Source: Bordetella sp. FB-8
Lineage (GTDB): Bacteria > Pseudomonadota > Gammaproteobacteria > Burkholderiales > Burkholderiaceae_B
Direction: 5' to 3'
Assembly (NCBI RefSeq): GCF_000382185.1
Contig: NZ_KB907784.1
Location: 248,001 to 312,000 of the forward strand
Length of the DNA stretch: 64,000 bases
Under the pieces are notes generated by a model. That model was not told the DNA's origin and did not search any database. It was given only the letters and a program-made list of their open reading frames with translations. The position numbers were made by a program, and so were the translations under genes. Shown here piece after piece: positions 27,304-36,562 of the stretch. Each line of letters begins with the position of its first letter. Position 1 is the first letter of the stretch.

Positions 27304-29202
27304 TCAGGCGCCGATGACCGGCGCGTTTGTCGAGGCCGCCTGAGCGCGGCGCAGCATCAGCACGAAGAGCGCGCCGCCTCCGGGTGCATTCTGCGCGGCG
27401 AGCGAACCGCCGCAATCGCGTGCGATCGATGAGGAGATCGCCAGGCCGAGCCCCAGCCCCTGTCCCATTTCCTTGGTGGTGAAGAACGGCTCGAAGATGC
27501 GCGGCATGACGCCGTCTGGGATACCGGGGCCATTGTCGCGCACCCGGATCACAATTGTCGCGAATCGGATCTGGATGTCGATCTCGATGCGCGGATCGGC
27601 CACGCCAGCCACGGCATCCAGCGCATTGCCGATCAAGTTGATCAGCACCTGCTCGATCCTAAGGTCGTCGCACTGCGCCAGCAGCCCAGGATAGTCGCTA
27701 TGCCGGTCGAAGGCGGCTACAACATCGATATTGTCCGTGCTATCGGTGAGGGTGAGCGCCAGGCGCACGCAGGCCAGGCGCTGGCCCAGCAACGCCAGCG
27801 CATTGCGCAGCGCTGGCGCCACCGGAGCACGCAAGCCGCGCGGCCTGGGCCGAGCCACGAACAGCTTGAGCTGGTTGACGATCTTGCCCATGCGCTCGGT
27901 GAGCGCGCCTATCGTCTCCAGATTTTCGTTCGCTGCCGCGTACTGGCCGCGATCCAGGAATACACGGGTGTTGTCCGAGAAGCTGCGCAAGGCGGCGAGC
28001 GGCTGGTTCAGCTCGTGCGTGATACCCGCCGCCATCTGGCCGAGCGCCACGAGCTTGCTGGCCTGCACCAGCTCGTCCTGGGCAGCGCGCAGCTTGGCTT
28101 GGGCGCGCGCGCGTTCGGCCACCTCGCGCCGCAGATTCTCGTTGGCCTGCGAGAGATCGGCCGTGCGTTCCGCGACCCGCTGGTTGAGCATCGCGTAGGC
28201 CTGCTGCAGCATTTCCCGGCTCTTTATCATTTCCTTCTCGCGCTCGCGCCGCTGCCGCCAGTAAAAACCCAGCAGGCACAGCGAGATATAGCCGAATACC
28301 GCCATGACCGTGGCGCTGCGCGCCGCGGCGGTCACGGAATCCATCGGCGAGAGCGTCACGATGTGCCAGTCGGGTACGCCGAGCGCGCGGCGCGTTTCCA
28401 GATAACTCGGCGCGCCGATATGCCCGCCGATACGCACGACATCGACGCTGCCTTTGAGCACGCGCTCGACATGCTCGGACAGCTGCGGCAGGCTCTGGTG
28501 CACGTATTGCCTCGTGCTTTCGATCGACTCGACGACGTCCTTGGACAGCGGATGCACCGTGTGGTATTTCCAGGCCGGGACGGACGAGAGAAAAATCACG
28601 CCGTGATTGTCGGTAACGAGCAGCGGCTCGGTCGACTCAGTGCCCGGAAACCATTCGAGATCCAGTTTGACGATGGCTACGCCGACGATCTTGCCCTTGA
28701 GGCGGACCGGTTGCGATAGAAAATAGCCCGGTTCGTGAGAGATGGTGCCTATGCCGAAGAAACGGCCCACCCGGCCCTTGACCGCGTCCACGACATAAGG
28801 CCGGAAGCGAAACTGCGCACCCACGAAACTATCGGCGTCGTGCCAATTGCTGGCCGCGATGCAATTGCCCTTGGCGTCGGTGATATACGTGGCGGTGGCG
28901 TGCGCGTGGCGGTTGACGTCCTCGAGATAGCGATTGACCTTGTCGATCCGTGCCGGCATCGGATTGGCGAGCACGTTCTGCACGAGCGGATTGACGCCGA
29001 CGATGTAGGGCAAGGACTCGTAGCGCTCCAGCACGCTTTTGAGGGCGGCCGTCGTACGGTCGCCGCGCACCGCGGCATCGCGGCGCAGCGTATCGACGCT
29101 CCTGGCCCAGGCGAGCGTCCAAGTCAGCACGCAGACCGCGACGAGCCCGGCGGCCAAAACATAGAGAATGGGTAGATAGCGCGTCACAAGGCAGCTTTCC
29201 AT
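27304..29202 (-). CDS. dctB: Membrane sensor kinase, DctB type
   Basis: A 632-residue histidine kinase. A first membrane helix (YLPILYVLAAGLVAVCVLTW) leads to a periplasmic double-Cache sensor (YITDAKGNCIAASNWHDADSF; FLSQPVRLKGKIVGVAIVK), a second helix (MAVFGYISLCLLGFYW), a coiled coil and the kinase core. The phosphoacceptor is His396 in GITHELNQPLAAL, and the ATP-binding boxes are LINLIGNALDA, DNGPGIP and MGQGLGLGLAIS. ATG 29202 is chosen over 29295 because the membrane helix follows directly. The sensor resembles DctB (succinate/fumarate sensing); the ligand is inferred from family. Confidence 0.92.
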   Translation of the reverse strand: MESCLVTRYLPILYVLAAGLVAVCVLTWTLAWARSVDTLRRDAAVRGDRTTAALKSVLERYESLPYIVGVNPLVQNVLANPMPARIDKVNRYLEDVNRHAHATATYITDAKGNCIAASNWHDADSFVGAQFRFRPYVVDAVKGRVGRFFGIGTISHEPGYFLSQPVRLKGKIVGVAIVKLDLEWFPGTESTEPLLVTDNHGVIFLSSVPAWKYHTVHPLSKDVVESIESTRQYVHQSLPQLSEHVERVLKGSVDVVRIGGHIGAPSYLETRRALGVPDWHIVTLSPMDSVTAAARSATVMAVFGYISLCLLGFYWRQRREREKEMIKSREMLQQAYAMLNQRVAERTADLSQANENLRREVAERARAQAKLRAAQDELVQASKLVALGQMAAGITHELNQPLAALRSFSDNTRVFLDRGQYAAANENLETIGALTERMGKIVNQLKLFVARPRPRGLRAPVAPALRNALALLGQRLACVRLALTLTDSTDNIDVVAAFDRHSDYPGLLAQCDDLRIEQVLINLIGNALDAVAGVADPRIEIDIQIRFATIVIRVRDNGPGIPDGVMPRIFEPFFTTKEMGQGLGLGLAISSSIARDCGGSLAAQNAPGGGALFVLMLRRAQAASTNAPVIGA

Positions 29203-29672
29203 GCGCCGATCAGGATTGCCCGATTGTGGCACACGCCTGTGCCGCACCTGGGCGCAGGCGGGGCAATGCCCGGCCAACCGGAAGGCAGGCCGCAACCGCT
29301 TCGCGGCGACGCGGCATTTTGCCGACCATGCCTAATTCATTGCAAGAACGATGCCAGCGGACAGAGCTTGCTAATTTGTTGATTCGGAAAGATTTTTCGT
29401 CTTCGGCATGACACGCGTTTCCGGATTTTCAGAAAATGGGGCAGACGCCATCCGGATTCCCGGAAACAGGCTCGGAGTCAGGCAAAAAATAAAGTTCGTC
29501 CAAAAAAAGTCTGTCCACGTAAATTTCAGTCGAAAATCGCCCTTCGCCCTTCGCCCTTCGCCCTTTGCCGTTCCTCTTATTTTTTAGGTGAAGGATGTAG
29601 CGCCCCTCAAGCAACCCGCAAATCGGATTTCATCGGTTCAATCCGATTTTGGCTGTTTTTTGATTGGAAATT
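29203..29672. other. 470-bp intergenic region with tandem repeat and stem-loop
   Basis: No gene is seen. It contains four exact head-to-tail copies of CGCCCTT at 29538-29565 and an inverted repeat AAATCGGATT / AATCCGATTT (29620-29649) that could form a terminator for the hydrolase gene reading leftward or for transcripts from the other side. AT content is higher than in the flanking genes. Confidence 0.5.
29538..29565. repeat. Four tandem copies of a 7-bp unit (CGCCCTT)
   Basis: Units lie at 29538-44, 29545-51, 29552-58 and 29559-65 with no mismatches. Such 7-mers can change copy number by slipped-strand pairing. There is no gene reading through them here, so any effect would be on transcription. 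Confidence 0.8.
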
Positions 29673-31502
29673 CTAAATACACAGCGGCAAAAGCAACCTC
29701 GATGCCTGGCCCGGCCCAATGAGCACTGTCAACTTGGGTGGCCGGCCGTGGGGCACCTGTCCGCAGTGATCCTTATCCGCGCCGGATATAGACAGGCGAA
29801 TGCGGCTGCCAGCCGAAAAGCGCCAGGCAGTGGGCAGCAGCGCCAGGCGGACAAAGGCCGGTTCTCCTGGCGCAAGCGGAACCGCATCCTCCTTGCGGCA
29901 GCTATGGAAAGGCCAAGTGGTAAGGTAGCCCGTCGGGCACGGCGATTCCTTGCGATGCAGCAGTCGCAGCAGCCCCTCGGTTACGTAACGTTCCCGGCCA
30001 TTCGCCTCGATCTCGGTCAGGTAGGCAAACAGCGCGCCATCGCGTTCACTGCTACGCAGCCAGAGCTCCAGCACCGCGTGACCGGCCAATTCCATGGCAT
30101 CGGTCAGCGCTCCGGTGGTGAAACTCAGCATACAGTCCGTACGGCCCTGCCAATCTGGATAATATTCAGTGCTGTTAATCGCCGCGATGCGCTCATAGCG
30201 CGTTCCGTGTCCTGTTCCCAGGGTGAAGTCGACTTGATAATCCACACTGGTCGGCTTGGCGGGGGCGGCGGCGGCCAACGTGGCACTCGGGGCGAGGAAC
30301 AGCACTGTGTCTTGCTTTGCGGGCAGTGCAGGCCACTGCTGCGCACTGCGCCATTGCTCGGCGTGCAAGGCGTAATAGTGGATCGGCGCTTCCTGATCCA
30401 GGCCGGTGGGCAGCTTCAACAGATAGTGGTCAAAGAAGCGCAGCACTTCGTCCAGCCAGACCGGCTCGGCCATTTCCTGCTTGCGCCAGGGCGAGACATC
30501 GATGCGCGCGCCGTGATCCCAAGGGCCGATCATCAGGTGGCGGGGATTGTCCGATAGCGTCAGATAGCGCGAGATTGCGCCGTTCATGTAACCGCCGCCG
30601 TCCAGCCAGCCTGAGACTGACAGCACCGCCACGTCTTGGGGAATGGACTGCGCCAGGCTATAGGGGCTGAACGAGGCGGAACTGAAGGTTTCGTCGTAGG
30701 GAAGCGGATCTTCGCGGAAACGGAATTCCGGCATGAAATCGGTCTGGCGGAAATTGCTCAAATGTTCGCGCACCGCCTGCTCCAGCAGGTTGCCGTCGGG
30801 ATCCTCGTCGACCGGCTGCGGGCCGGCAAAGCCCGGGTTCGCGTAGTAGACAAAACGCGGCAACATGTGGCGCTGGTCGTGGTCCAGGGCCACCATCAGA
30901 TCGTCATAGCTCTGAGTGAGGGCCTTCAGTTGCAAGCCGCCTGGAAAATAGTTGTCGGCATAGGTGTCCCATACGGAGAACAGCGGCGCGATGGCGCGCA
31001 CCGCGGGGTGAGCCGTACTGGCCAGAAAGTCTGACGCCGCGCCCAGGTAGGAGATTCCCGTGGCTCCGACCGTGCCGTCCGACCAGGGCTGCGCCACGAT
31101 CCAGTCGACCACTTCGCGGCTGTCCTCACGCTCCTTGGGCGAACGAAAGCTGTCGCGCGTGCCGAAACTTGCGCCCGTGCCACGCACATCGATCACCACC
31201 ACGGCGTAGCCACGCGGCACCAGGTAGTCACGCAGCTTTGCGGTATTGGGCGCGCATTCGCCGGTAGCCCCTGGCTCCATCTTGAAACGGCGGTAATACG
31301 GCGTGAACAGCGTAATGGCGGGAAATGTCGTGGCGGGCACACCGTCCAAGGGCGATGGCAGGTAAACATCGATAGCGAGGCGACATCCGTCGCGCATCGT
31401 CAAGTAGCGCGACAGGGGAATAGGGACGCTGTAGCGAGCCGGACGTGTCGTTGCATATTGCTGCGGAGTGAGATGCCAGGCAGCAGAAAGATCGGAAATC
31501 AT
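29673..31502 (-). CDS. CocE/NonD-family (peptidase S15) hydrolase
   Basis: A 609-residue alpha/beta hydrolase of the X-Pro dipeptidyl-peptidase/cocaine-esterase family, larger than the catalytic domain alone because of the C-terminal beta-jelly-roll (from about 420). The nucleophile serine is in GATGISYLGAAS, after VVVIDVRGTGASFG. The histidine is in GPWDHGARID, and an acid in SGWLDGGGYM fits the triad. No signal peptide, so cytoplasmic. The ATG at 31502 is used. It is divergent from a LysR gene and grouped with a Bug receptor, so uptake and cleavage of an ester or amide is a reasonable guess; the substrate is unknown. Confidence 0.9.
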   Translation of the reverse strand: MISDLSAAWHLTPQQYATTRPARYSVPIPLSRYLTMRDGCRLAIDVYLPSPLDGVPATTFPAITLFTPYYRRFKMEPGATGECAPNTAKLRDYLVPRGYAVVVIDVRGTGASFGTRDSFRSPKEREDSREVVDWIVAQPWSDGTVGATGISYLGAASDFLASTAHPAVRAIAPLFSVWDTYADNYFPGGLQLKALTQSYDDLMVALDHDQRHMLPRFVYYANPGFAGPQPVDEDPDGNLLEQAVREHLSNFRQTDFMPEFRFREDPLPYDETFSSASFSPYSLAQSIPQDVAVLSVSGWLDGGGYMNGAISRYLTLSDNPRHLMIGPWDHGARIDVSPWRKQEMAEPVWLDEVLRFFDHYLLKLPTGLDQEAPIHYYALHAEQWRSAQQWPALPAKQDTVLFLAPSATLAAAAPAKPTSVDYQVDFTLGTGHGTRYERIAAINSTEYYPDWQGRTDCMLSFTTGALTDAMELAGHAVLELWLRSSERDGALFAYLTEIEANGRERYVTEGLLRLLHRKESPCPTGYLTTWPFHSCRKEDAVPLAPGEPAFVRLALLPTAWRFSAGSRIRLSISGADKDHCGQVPHGRPPKLTVLIGPGQASRLLLPLCI

Positions 31503-31692
31503 CGGAACTCAACAAGAGAAAAGTTGATTAAGAATACAAAACATCGATAAGCCGCGACACCTATACCGATATAGGAATTTCCTATTCAAGAGGGCTGGAT
31601 TTTTGACTCTGGGTAGACTGAAATGAATACAGAGTCAGTCGTCGTTATCTCCGCCATACAAGAGGTGGCGCTTAGTCACAATAGAATCGGGA

Positions 31693-32628
31693 ATGCCTAT
31701 GGACCTGCGCCAGCTGAAATACTTCACCCGTATCGTCGAACTGGAAAGCTTCACGGTAGCGGCCGAGTCGCTGCACATTGCACAACCCTCGCTCAGCCAG
31801 CACGTCGCCAATCTTGAAAGCGAGCTCGACACCCCTTTGCTGATACGTGGCCCCGGCGGTGTGCGCACCACGAAATCCGGTGATCTGCTGTACCACCACG
31901 CAAAAATGGTGCTCCGGCAACTAGACGAGGCCCGCGCCGCCGTCAAGCATGGCCGCAACACGCCTTCAGGACACGTCAGTTTCGGCCTGCCGACCAGTAC
32001 CTCACGCGTGCTGGCCGTACCACTGATCGAGGCGGTAGCTCGCGAGTTCCCGGAAGTCGTGCTGGAGCTGGTCGAAGGCAGTAACGCCGACCTAGCCGAG
32101 TCCGTGGCACGCCAGCGGCTAGACTTGACCATTGCCATGGATGTAACGCAGCAGCCGACCCGCATGCAAGTCGAGCCGCTGCTGGACGAGTACCTGCTGC
32201 TGGTGGGGCCGCCCTCCGGCAGTGGCACCTCTATCACCCTAGCCGAGGTTGCCGCCTTGCCGCTAGTGCTACCCAGCTTTCCGAATTCGATCCGCCTGCT
32301 GGCGGAACGGGCCTTCAGTGACGCAGGCCTGGCGTTCAACCTGATAGCCGAAACGAGCGCTGTCTCGATATTGCTTGCGCTCGTGCGCACCGGGCGTGGC
32401 TGGACCATATTACCGGCATCCGTGCTAAGCATGTCAGTTGCGGAAAAAGGCAATATCGAAGGCATCCCTATCTCGGATCGAAAACTCACGCGACGAGCCT
32501 CAGTGTGCTTATCATCCTCGGCGCAACAAAGCCTGGCCTGCCTGGCGGTCCGAACATTGACCGTCGCTTTAGTACAAGACATGGTCAGCGCGGGCCGGTG
32601 GCAGGGAGTCACGCTAATCAACGGTTGA
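31693..32628 (+). CDS. LysR-family regulator, Nac-like
   Basis: A 311-residue LysR regulator opening MPMDLRQLKYFTRIVELESF, with AAESLHIAQPSLSQHVANLE as the helix-turn-helix and a periplasmic-binding-like effector domain (GHVSFGLPTSTSRVLAVPLI). The phrase RQLKYFTRIVE with QPSLSQ resembles the Nac/Cbl branch. It lies between the divergent hydrolase gene and the convergent Bug receptor gene, 11 bp from the latter's stop, and is a likely regulator of both. Confidence 0.92.
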   Translation: MPMDLRQLKYFTRIVELESFTVAAESLHIAQPSLSQHVANLESELDTPLLIRGPGGVRTTKSGDLLYHHAKMVLRQLDEARAAVKHGRNTPSGHVSFGLPTSTSRVLAVPLIEAVAREFPEVVLELVEGSNADLAESVARQRLDLTIAMDVTQQPTRMQVEPLLDEYLLLVGPPSGSGTSITLAEVAALPLVLPSFPNSIRLLAERAFSDAGLAFNLIAETSAVSILLALVRTGRGWTILPASVLSMSVAEKGNIEGIPISDRKLTRRASVCLSSSAQQSLACLAVRTLTVALVQDMVSAGRWQGVTLING

Positions 32629-32639
32629 ATCCGATCCGG

Positions 32640-33614
32640 TTATTCCGCGTGCAGGCCCAGGCGATGCACAAAGGCCCCCCAGAACTCCGAGTCCTTCTCA
32701 GCGCGTTGGCGCATCTCGTCGGCGGATCCGGTAAAAGGCATGAAATACAAGGCCTTCAGGTGCGCATGGATAGTCGGGTCTTTGAGCGCCGCCTGCGTCG
32801 CCGCGTTCAAGCGGTCCACCACGCCGGTAGGCATACCAGCCGGGCCGACAATTGCGAACCAACCAGGCATGGACGGTGCGTCAAGTCCCGTTTCCTTGAG
32901 CGTAGGCACATTAGGCAATTCGGCAACACGGTGATCGGACAAAACGGCCAGTGGCACGACGCCGCCGGAGGTCACCTGGGGCAGCGCGGAGCCCAACACA
33001 CTGGTCATGAGATCGACCTGGCCGCCCAGCACAGCGTTCAGGGCCGGGCCCGAACCTTTGAATGGAATGTGCGTGAGCTTGATGCCGGCGGCATCAGCCA
33101 CCATTTCAGTGGCGAGGTGCGTAGAGTTACCCGTTCCGGCGCTGGAGAAAGTCAAAGCACCAGGTTTGGCCTTGGCAGCGGCAATCAACTTATGAATGGA
33201 AGTAATGCCGCTTGCCTTGCTTGCCACAAGAATAAAAGGCGTGTCTATCACAGGCGATACATAGGTGAAATCTTTTTTCGGGTCATAGGGCAAGTTCAAA
33301 TATAGGTAAGGGTTGAAACTCATCTGTGAGACGCCAGCCATCATCAGCGTATAACCATCGGGCGCGGATTTGGCCACAAATGACGCGGCAATGACGCCAT
33401 TCGCGCCAGGCCGGTTTTCGACCACCACAGGTTGACCCAGCACCGATCCCATCTTCTCGCTGATCAAGCGCGCTACCAGATCACCGCCGGAACCGGCCGA
33501 CTGCGGCACGATCAGATGTATTGGATATTTCGGGAAGCCCTCCTGCGCTAATGCCGGCGCAGTCAACGAGATGGCGGCAGCACAAACGGCCAAAATGAAA
33601 ATTCGCGCAAACAT
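32640..33614 (-). CDS. Bug/TctC-family periplasmic solute receptor
   Basis: A 324-residue exported receptor: signal peptide MFARIFILAVCAAAISLTAP ending ALA, then IHLIVPQSAGSGGDLVAR and VVVENRPGANGVIAASFVAK, the family's two-part ligand-site signature, and PNVPTLKETGLDAPSMPGWF near the C-terminus. ATG 33614 is chosen since the signal peptide begins there and GAGGGGAA precedes it; the 27 codons upstream are not supported. No TctAB membrane genes are near. Ligand unknown, possibly related to the neighbouring hydrolase's substrate. Confidence 0.93.
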   Translation of the reverse strand: MFARIFILAVCAAAISLTAPALAQEGFPKYPIHLIVPQSAGSGGDLVARLISEKMGSVLGQPVVVENRPGANGVIAASFVAKSAPDGYTLMMAGVSQMSFNPYLYLNLPYDPKKDFTYVSPVIDTPFILVASKASGITSIHKLIAAAKAKPGALTFSSAGTGNSTHLATEMVADAAGIKLTHIPFKGSGPALNAVLGGQVDLMTSVLGSALPQVTSGGVVPLAVLSDHRVAELPNVPTLKETGLDAPSMPGWFAIVGPAGMPTGVVDRLNAATQAALKDPTIHAHLKALYFMPFTGSADEMRQRAEKDSEFWGAFVHRLGLHAE

Positions 33615-34522
33615 GCGTTCCCCTCTAGTGGATACTGTTATTGCCTGACGACAATCAGGTCCAGTCATCTTAGGGAACGGTCTTGTCCGCGACAAATATG
33701 ACGTATCTATTCCTGTATAGGAAAAAACGCTAGCCCTTCTACAACAGAGTCAACCATGCTCTGATCTATCCCCATCCGCCCTCACCTGTGCCGCGACCTA
33801 GATCGACACCTTCCATTTGTAAACCTCGTCATGACGCAGCACGATCAGGGCATGTATTCTCATTTCGAAATTGGAGCTGCGCTAGAAGACCGCAAAACCC
33901 TGGAGGGAGCACCGGACGCGGCAGTGAAGCGAGCGTGACAAGGCCAAGTTGGCCGACGTGGATTTGGTCGAACTTTCCGTCAATGCCCGGACCCAGGCCG
34001 CGGAACCTACTACCGTGAACCTAGGCTCGCTCGACCTGATCCACCCCGAGCTTTATCGCGGCGACCGCGGCGCCGCGCAGCGGCCCATGCCGGCACATCT
34101 GCTGCTGGGCTGAGAATCCGGCCTCCCCTGCGCCCCTATCAGCTGAAGAACCGGCGGGCCAAGGACGACCAGATCGTCAGGACCGAATCCAAGACTATCG
34201 CCTTCGCCAATTCTGTACCGGGGCGCCGAACCCGCCGCTACGGCGACTTTCTCGATCTGGCCGCGCCCAATACCAGCGGGCACCGTGCGCGGAGCCTGCA
34301 CGTCCAGGAAAAAAGGCGTTGGCCAGCAAGATCATGATCACGGCCCACGCCTCGAGCTCGAGCTTGCGCAGCAGCGTGCTGGCTGATCCGCGAGGGCACC
34401 GGCCCGGTCGGCATGCAAGCAGGGAGCGTGACCTGATCATTTCGATAGACGCGATCGTTGCCGCCGGGCTGTGCGGGCAGGCACGGATTTATCTGGACCG
34501 ACGCTCAAAGCGGCCCAGGCGG
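33615..34522. other. 908-bp gene-poor stretch
   Basis: No intact gene is supported. A plus-strand frame about 33940-34113 (ADVDLVELSVNARTQAAEP ... LDLIHPELYRGDRG, stop at 34111) and another around 34140-34310 (YQLKNRRAKDDQIVRTESK) look partly coding but have no starts and no recognised family. This resembles a decayed region between the Bug receptor and fnr. Confidence 0.4.
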
Positions 34523-35308
34523 TCACACCTGCGCCAGTTTTTCCGCATCCAGGATCTGGATCTGCCTGCCCTGGGTCTGGACGAACCCTTCGCGTTGGAA
34601 TCGGGAGAACATGCGGCTGACCGTCTCGAGTTTGATGCCGAGAAATCCGCCGATTTCATCGCGGCTCATCTTGAGGTTGAACTTCGCGCCGGAATAGCCG
34701 CGCAGGCGAAAACGCGCTGCCAGATCAAGCAGAAAAGAGGCGAGCCGCTGTTCGGCCGTCATCTTGCCCAGCAGCATCATGAGCCCCGATTCGCGCACGA
34801 TCTCGGCGCTCATCAGGTGATAGAGATGGCGCTGCATGCGGCGGCTTTCGCCGCAGACCGTTTCCAGCTGGCCGAACGGAATGACGCATACCGTGCTGTC
34901 CTCCAGCGCGACCGCCTCGCAACTTTGATATCCGCAGGAAATTCCGTCCAGACCGAGTGGATCGCCCGGGATGTGGAACCCGGTGACCTGCTCGTACCCG
35001 TCGCGATGCATGATGCTGGTCTTGAACGACCCAGTGCGCACGGCATACAGGGACTGGAATTCGTCGTGCGCGCGAAAGAGCGCTTCGCCGCGCCGCACCG
35101 GCCGTGTGGTGCAGACCAGGGCATCGATACGCTCCAGTTCGGCCGGCGTAAGATCGGCCGGCAGGCACACCCCCCGCAGCGAACAGCTGGAGCAGCGCGC
35201 CTGCGCGAGCTTGGGCGCATCCTCGCAGGCGACCGCTTGCATCATGTGGACGCGCTGTGCGGCGGCGGACCGCGCGGTCGACACAGGGGAAGAATCTAAG
35301 GTGTTCAT
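34523..35308 (-). CDS. fnr: FNR-type oxygen-responsive regulator
   Basis: A 261-residue Crp/Fnr protein that activates or represses anaerobic genes when it holds a [4Fe-4S] cluster. Cluster cysteines C39, C42 and C48 (CSSCSLRGVC) and C141 (STVCVIPFGQLE) match E. coli FNR C20, C23, C29 and C122. A cNMP-like beta-roll follows, then a dimer helix, and an FNR-type recognition helix, SRDEIGGFLGIKLETVSRMFSR, containing the E-xx-SR that reads TTGAT. The ATG 35308 is used. Divergent from the HPF-like gene, which has an FNR box. Confidence 0.93.
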   Translation of the reverse strand: MNTLDSSPVSTARSAAAQRVHMMQAVACEDAPKLAQARCSSCSLRGVCLPADLTPAELERIDALVCTTRPVRRGEALFRAHDEFQSLYAVRTGSFKTSIMHRDGYEQVTGFHIPGDPLGLDGISCGYQSCEAVALEDSTVCVIPFGQLETVCGESRRMQRHLYHLMSAEIVRESGLMMLLGKMTAEQRLASFLLDLAARFRLRGYSGAKFNLKMSRDEIGGFLGIKLETVSRMFSRFQREGFVQTQGRQIQILDAEKLAQV

Positions 35309-35483
35309 GGCGCCAGTCCCGTGAGAAATTCACGGTGCCAGTATTGCCCGCGCCCGGTCGGAATTAAATCAGCCTAGATGGAAACTGGCGTAGGGAACAG
35401 GGAAGCCGTGTAGGAATCGGCCTACGCGGGCGCGTTTCAAACAGCGCGCGCGGGCAAATACCGGGGCCTGACCTACACGATGC

Positions 35484-35497
35484 TTGATGTGGGTCAA
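35484..35497. promoter_or_regulatory. FNR box upstream of the HPF-like gene
   Basis: TTGATGTGGGTCAA fits TTGAT-N4-ATCAA with one mismatch. Its centre is about 75 bp before the HPF-like start and about 180 bp upstream of fnr, a suitable place for activation at -41 of a promoter reading right. Confidence 0.65.
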
Positions 35498-35565
35498 TCG
35501 ACCCCGGTTCAAGCAAGGCATTCTTGTTCCCTGGCAAAGATGAAGTAGCAGCGGAGACGGCAGCA

Positions 35566-35913
35566 ATGGGACTCGGGATGCAGATCGTGTATGTCGGCCT
35601 TCCCGGCTTGGCCGCGATCGAGGCGCAGGCAGGCGTGCAATTGCTGCGTCTGGGCCGCTTCAATGCCATGCTGTCCGAATGCCGGTTGGTGGTGCAATTG
35701 CTGCCCACGTCGGGACAGGCACCCGGGTATGGCGCGCGGCTCGAACTGTTTTGCGCCCGGCACGAGTTTGACAGCGTGCATCGATGCGAAGGCGCCGACC
35801 TGGGTGTGGCTCTGATCGCGGTGTTCGAGGCGGCCGAGCGGGATCTGGCGGCACGGATGGGCCGGGCCGTCTACCGTGACGCCAGGCCGCGGCACGCCAC
35901 GGAAAAACAATGA
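35566..35913 (+). CDS. Ribosome hibernation/HPF-like (RaiA family) protein
   Basis: A 115-residue protein resembling the short HPF/YfiA family that sits in the ribosome's decoding site in resting cells: an initial MQIVYVG strand, a helix RLGRFNAMLSECRLVVQLLP, a second strand pair with ARLELFCARHEFDSVHRCEG, and a helix DLGVALIAVFEAAERDLAARM. The relationship is by pattern and weak in detail. ATG 35566 follows GGAG by 9 bp and replaces the longer TTG-started frame. The FNR box upstream suggests induction under low oxygen. Confidence 0.6.
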   Translation: MGLGMQIVYVGLPGLAAIEAQAGVQLLRLGRFNAMLSECRLVVQLLPTSGQAPGYGARLELFCARHEFDSVHRCEGADLGVALIAVFEAAERDLAARMGRAVYRDARPRHATEKQ

Positions 35914-35914
35914 A

Positions 35915-36562
35915 TCAGAGTTCCTCGTCGTCGCCGACCAGGCCGTGCCGCATGGCGTAACGCACCAGGGCGGCCTCGTGCGGCATCTGCATTTTTTCGA
36001 GTATGCGGCTCTTGTAGGTGCTCACGGTCTTGACGCTCACGCACAAGGCCTGCGCAATCTCGGAAAGGGTCTTTCCGCCGGCAAGGCGGCGAAAAACATC
36101 GAACTCCCGGTCTGAAAGCCGCTGGTGGGGCAGCGCGTCCGCGGGTTCGTTCAGGCTCTGCGCGAAACGCTCGGCCATCGTCGTGCTGACATAGACGCCG
36201 CCGGAGGCCACCTTGGTCACGGCAGTGACGAGTTCCGTGCCGGCACTTTCCTTGGTGAGATAACCCGAAGCCCCCGCCTTGAATGCGCGCACCGCGTATT
36301 GCTGCTCCGCATGCATGGTCAGCACCAGCACGCGCAGTGCCGGCTGCTCCTGCTTGATCTGGGGGATCAGTTCGAGACCGTTGCGGCCCGGCATCGAAAG
36401 ATCGAGCACGAGCACCTGCGCGGGCGTGGAGCGCACGAGCGTGATCGTGGTCATGCCGTCCCAGGCCTCGCCGCCTATTTCGAAACCGCCCGCGCGTTCG
36501 AGCACATGGCGCAGACCGTCGCGCACCACGGTATGGTCATCGGCAAGCAGGACACGGATCAT
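35915..36562 (-). CDS. NarL/FixJ-family response regulator
   Basis: A 215-residue two-domain regulator: receiver with DDH (acidic pocket near residue 8), phosphoacceptor Asp in LVLDLSMPG, and Lys in YLTKES; LuxR-type DNA-binding domain LSDREFDVFRRLAGGKTLSE IAQALCVSVKTVSTYKSRILEKM. Its ATG overlaps the kinase stop (ATGA). The longer frame starting at 36991 is an artefact within the kinase gene. It is convergent with the HPF-like gene, leaving 1 bp between them. Targets are unknown; the linked cpaB or low-oxygen genes are candidates. Confidence 0.93.
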   Translation of the reverse strand: MIRVLLADDHTVVRDGLRHVLERAGGFEIGGEAWDGMTTITLVRSTPAQVLVLDLSMPGRNGLELIPQIKQEQPALRVLVLTMHAEQQYAVRAFKAGASGYLTKESAGTELVTAVTKVASGGVYVSTTMAERFAQSLNEPADALPHQRLSDREFDVFRRLAGGKTLSEIAQALCVSVKTVSTYKSRILEKMQMPHEAALVRYAMRHGLVGDDEEL

